From the NCBI GenBank assembly GCA_039881145.1, contig JAYKKI010000126.1, forward strand, positions 3,123,501 through 3,187,500: a stretch of DNA of 64,000 bases. The letters run 5' to 3'. The position numbers and the translations under genes were made by a program. The stretch is from Druceiella hillmani. Taxonomy: Eukaryota > Arthropoda > Insecta > Lepidoptera > Hepialidae. Position 1 is the stretch's first letter. Every line of letters starts with the position of its first letter. Below are positions 63,236 to 64,000 of this stretch, one piece after another. The notes beneath the pieces are model-generated. The model had not been told where the DNA came from, did no database searches, and saw nothing but the letters and a program-made list of their open reading frames with translations.

Positions 63236-64000
63236 TGATAAATTTATACCTTTATAATTTAAAATTGAAAGTTGATTAATATAATTTTATACATAAGAAA
63301 TAATTTTGTATATCACATTTTTTTCGAATTTTCGACATACGTCATTAATAATGAAAGTGTGGGTGGGGGGATATTGGACATTCTAAAACGTTTGGTGAAC
63401 CATATCTAGAGAAAAAGATACCAATGGACCTAATAACGACAGTGACACGCCACTCGGTGAAGACAGTGAAAAAGACAATTTTCATTAAGAGCAACTTTCA
63501 TTTCTTAAAAAAAATAAGTTTTTTATTTATTTCTATAACTTCATATAATTTAACTACGTATTTCCTTTAAATTTCATTATAATTGGATTTAAACTGTAAG
63601 ATGATGTTGTAACATACGGACGTACAGACAGGGGTGAATAAGTAACAAGGGTTCCGTTTCAGGTATTTGTTTACATAATTTTAAAAAACAAAAAAAACTG
63701 ACCAGACTGTTTTTTTGTGGGCTTATTCATCATTGTTTGTAGATTTGATATCGTACATCTATCATATCTGTCGAATTTGATATTTTGTTTCGAGCAATGC
63801 TTTGGTGAGGAACCTGGAGTCAATCGTTGCAACGAATATAAATTATTGTACAGGATTAAATTGTTAAAAACAGGTAATAATTCGATCCAAAATTCCTTAA
63901 TTTTTATGTCTGTTAAACAGAACGTGGGTATCGTTATATTGACTTATATCAAGTTCATCGTAGGTGTCCGTCAATTCATAAGGTTATCGTATTACGATAT
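63236..64000. other. No gene recognised
   Basis: AT-rich, with a GGGTTCCGTTTCAG fragment near 63650 related to the repeat at 8350. No exon identified before the window ends. Confidence 0.4.

Overview
The window looks like insect nuclear DNA, most likely from a moth or butterfly. It is very AT-rich, has small spliced exons inside large introns, carries long (AT)n tracts, and is filled with decayed mobile elements of kinds common in Lepidoptera (non-LTR retrotransposons, mariner, hAT, foldback MITEs, THAP/P-like fragments). The order is inferred from gene content and repeat style; it is not proven by the sequence.

Two real genes can be supported. (1) A hyaluronidase (glycoside hydrolase family 56) on the + strand: its last four coding exons are at 13613-13752, 15622-15797, 24013-24202 and 27384-27629. 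Splice phases agree throughout, catalytic residues and three cysteines are visible, and a poly(A) signal lies at 27756. About 100 N-terminal residues and the signal peptide are missing; I find no exon for them in the first 13.6 kb. (2) A MYND-finger/MSS51-C-terminal-like gene on the - strand: its last five coding exons are, in reading order, 57701-57911, 50419-50525, 49947-50128, 48434-48543 and 47051-47346. Its 5' exons are not seen and probably lie beyond the right edge. The two genes converge, with about 19 kb of repeat-rich DNA between them.

Layout: 1-13.5 kb is repeat territory: a LINE fragment, a 168-bp satellite array of about 27 monomers with two alternating monomer types (3.25-7.8 kb), a LINE carrying nested insertions including a hAT MITE with a perfect 8-bp target duplication, and a 44-bp minisatellite. 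13.6-27.6 kb is the hyaluronidase 3' region; its introns hold a foldback MITE, a mariner relic, three decayed tandem copies of the end of exon 2, and a 2.07-kb inverted-repeat-bounded element with a broken protein gene. 27.7-47 kb is intergenic, with several minisatellites, hairpins, a THAP-domain relic and a possible second small gene fragment near 35 kb. 47-58 kb is the MYND gene, whose introns hold a 21-bp minisatellite, a LINE tail and a second mariner relic. 58-64 kb is repeat-rich and has no recognised exon.

The most noteworthy observations are that the 168-bp satellite seems to descend from the 3' part of a dispersed repeat also present at 45.3 kb; the partial exon-2 triplication; the 2.07-kb TIR element whose ORF belongs to a poorly characterised multicopy family; and one foldback MITE family present in six copies at different stages of decay. 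I see no operon, CRISPR array or convincing new multi-gene system.
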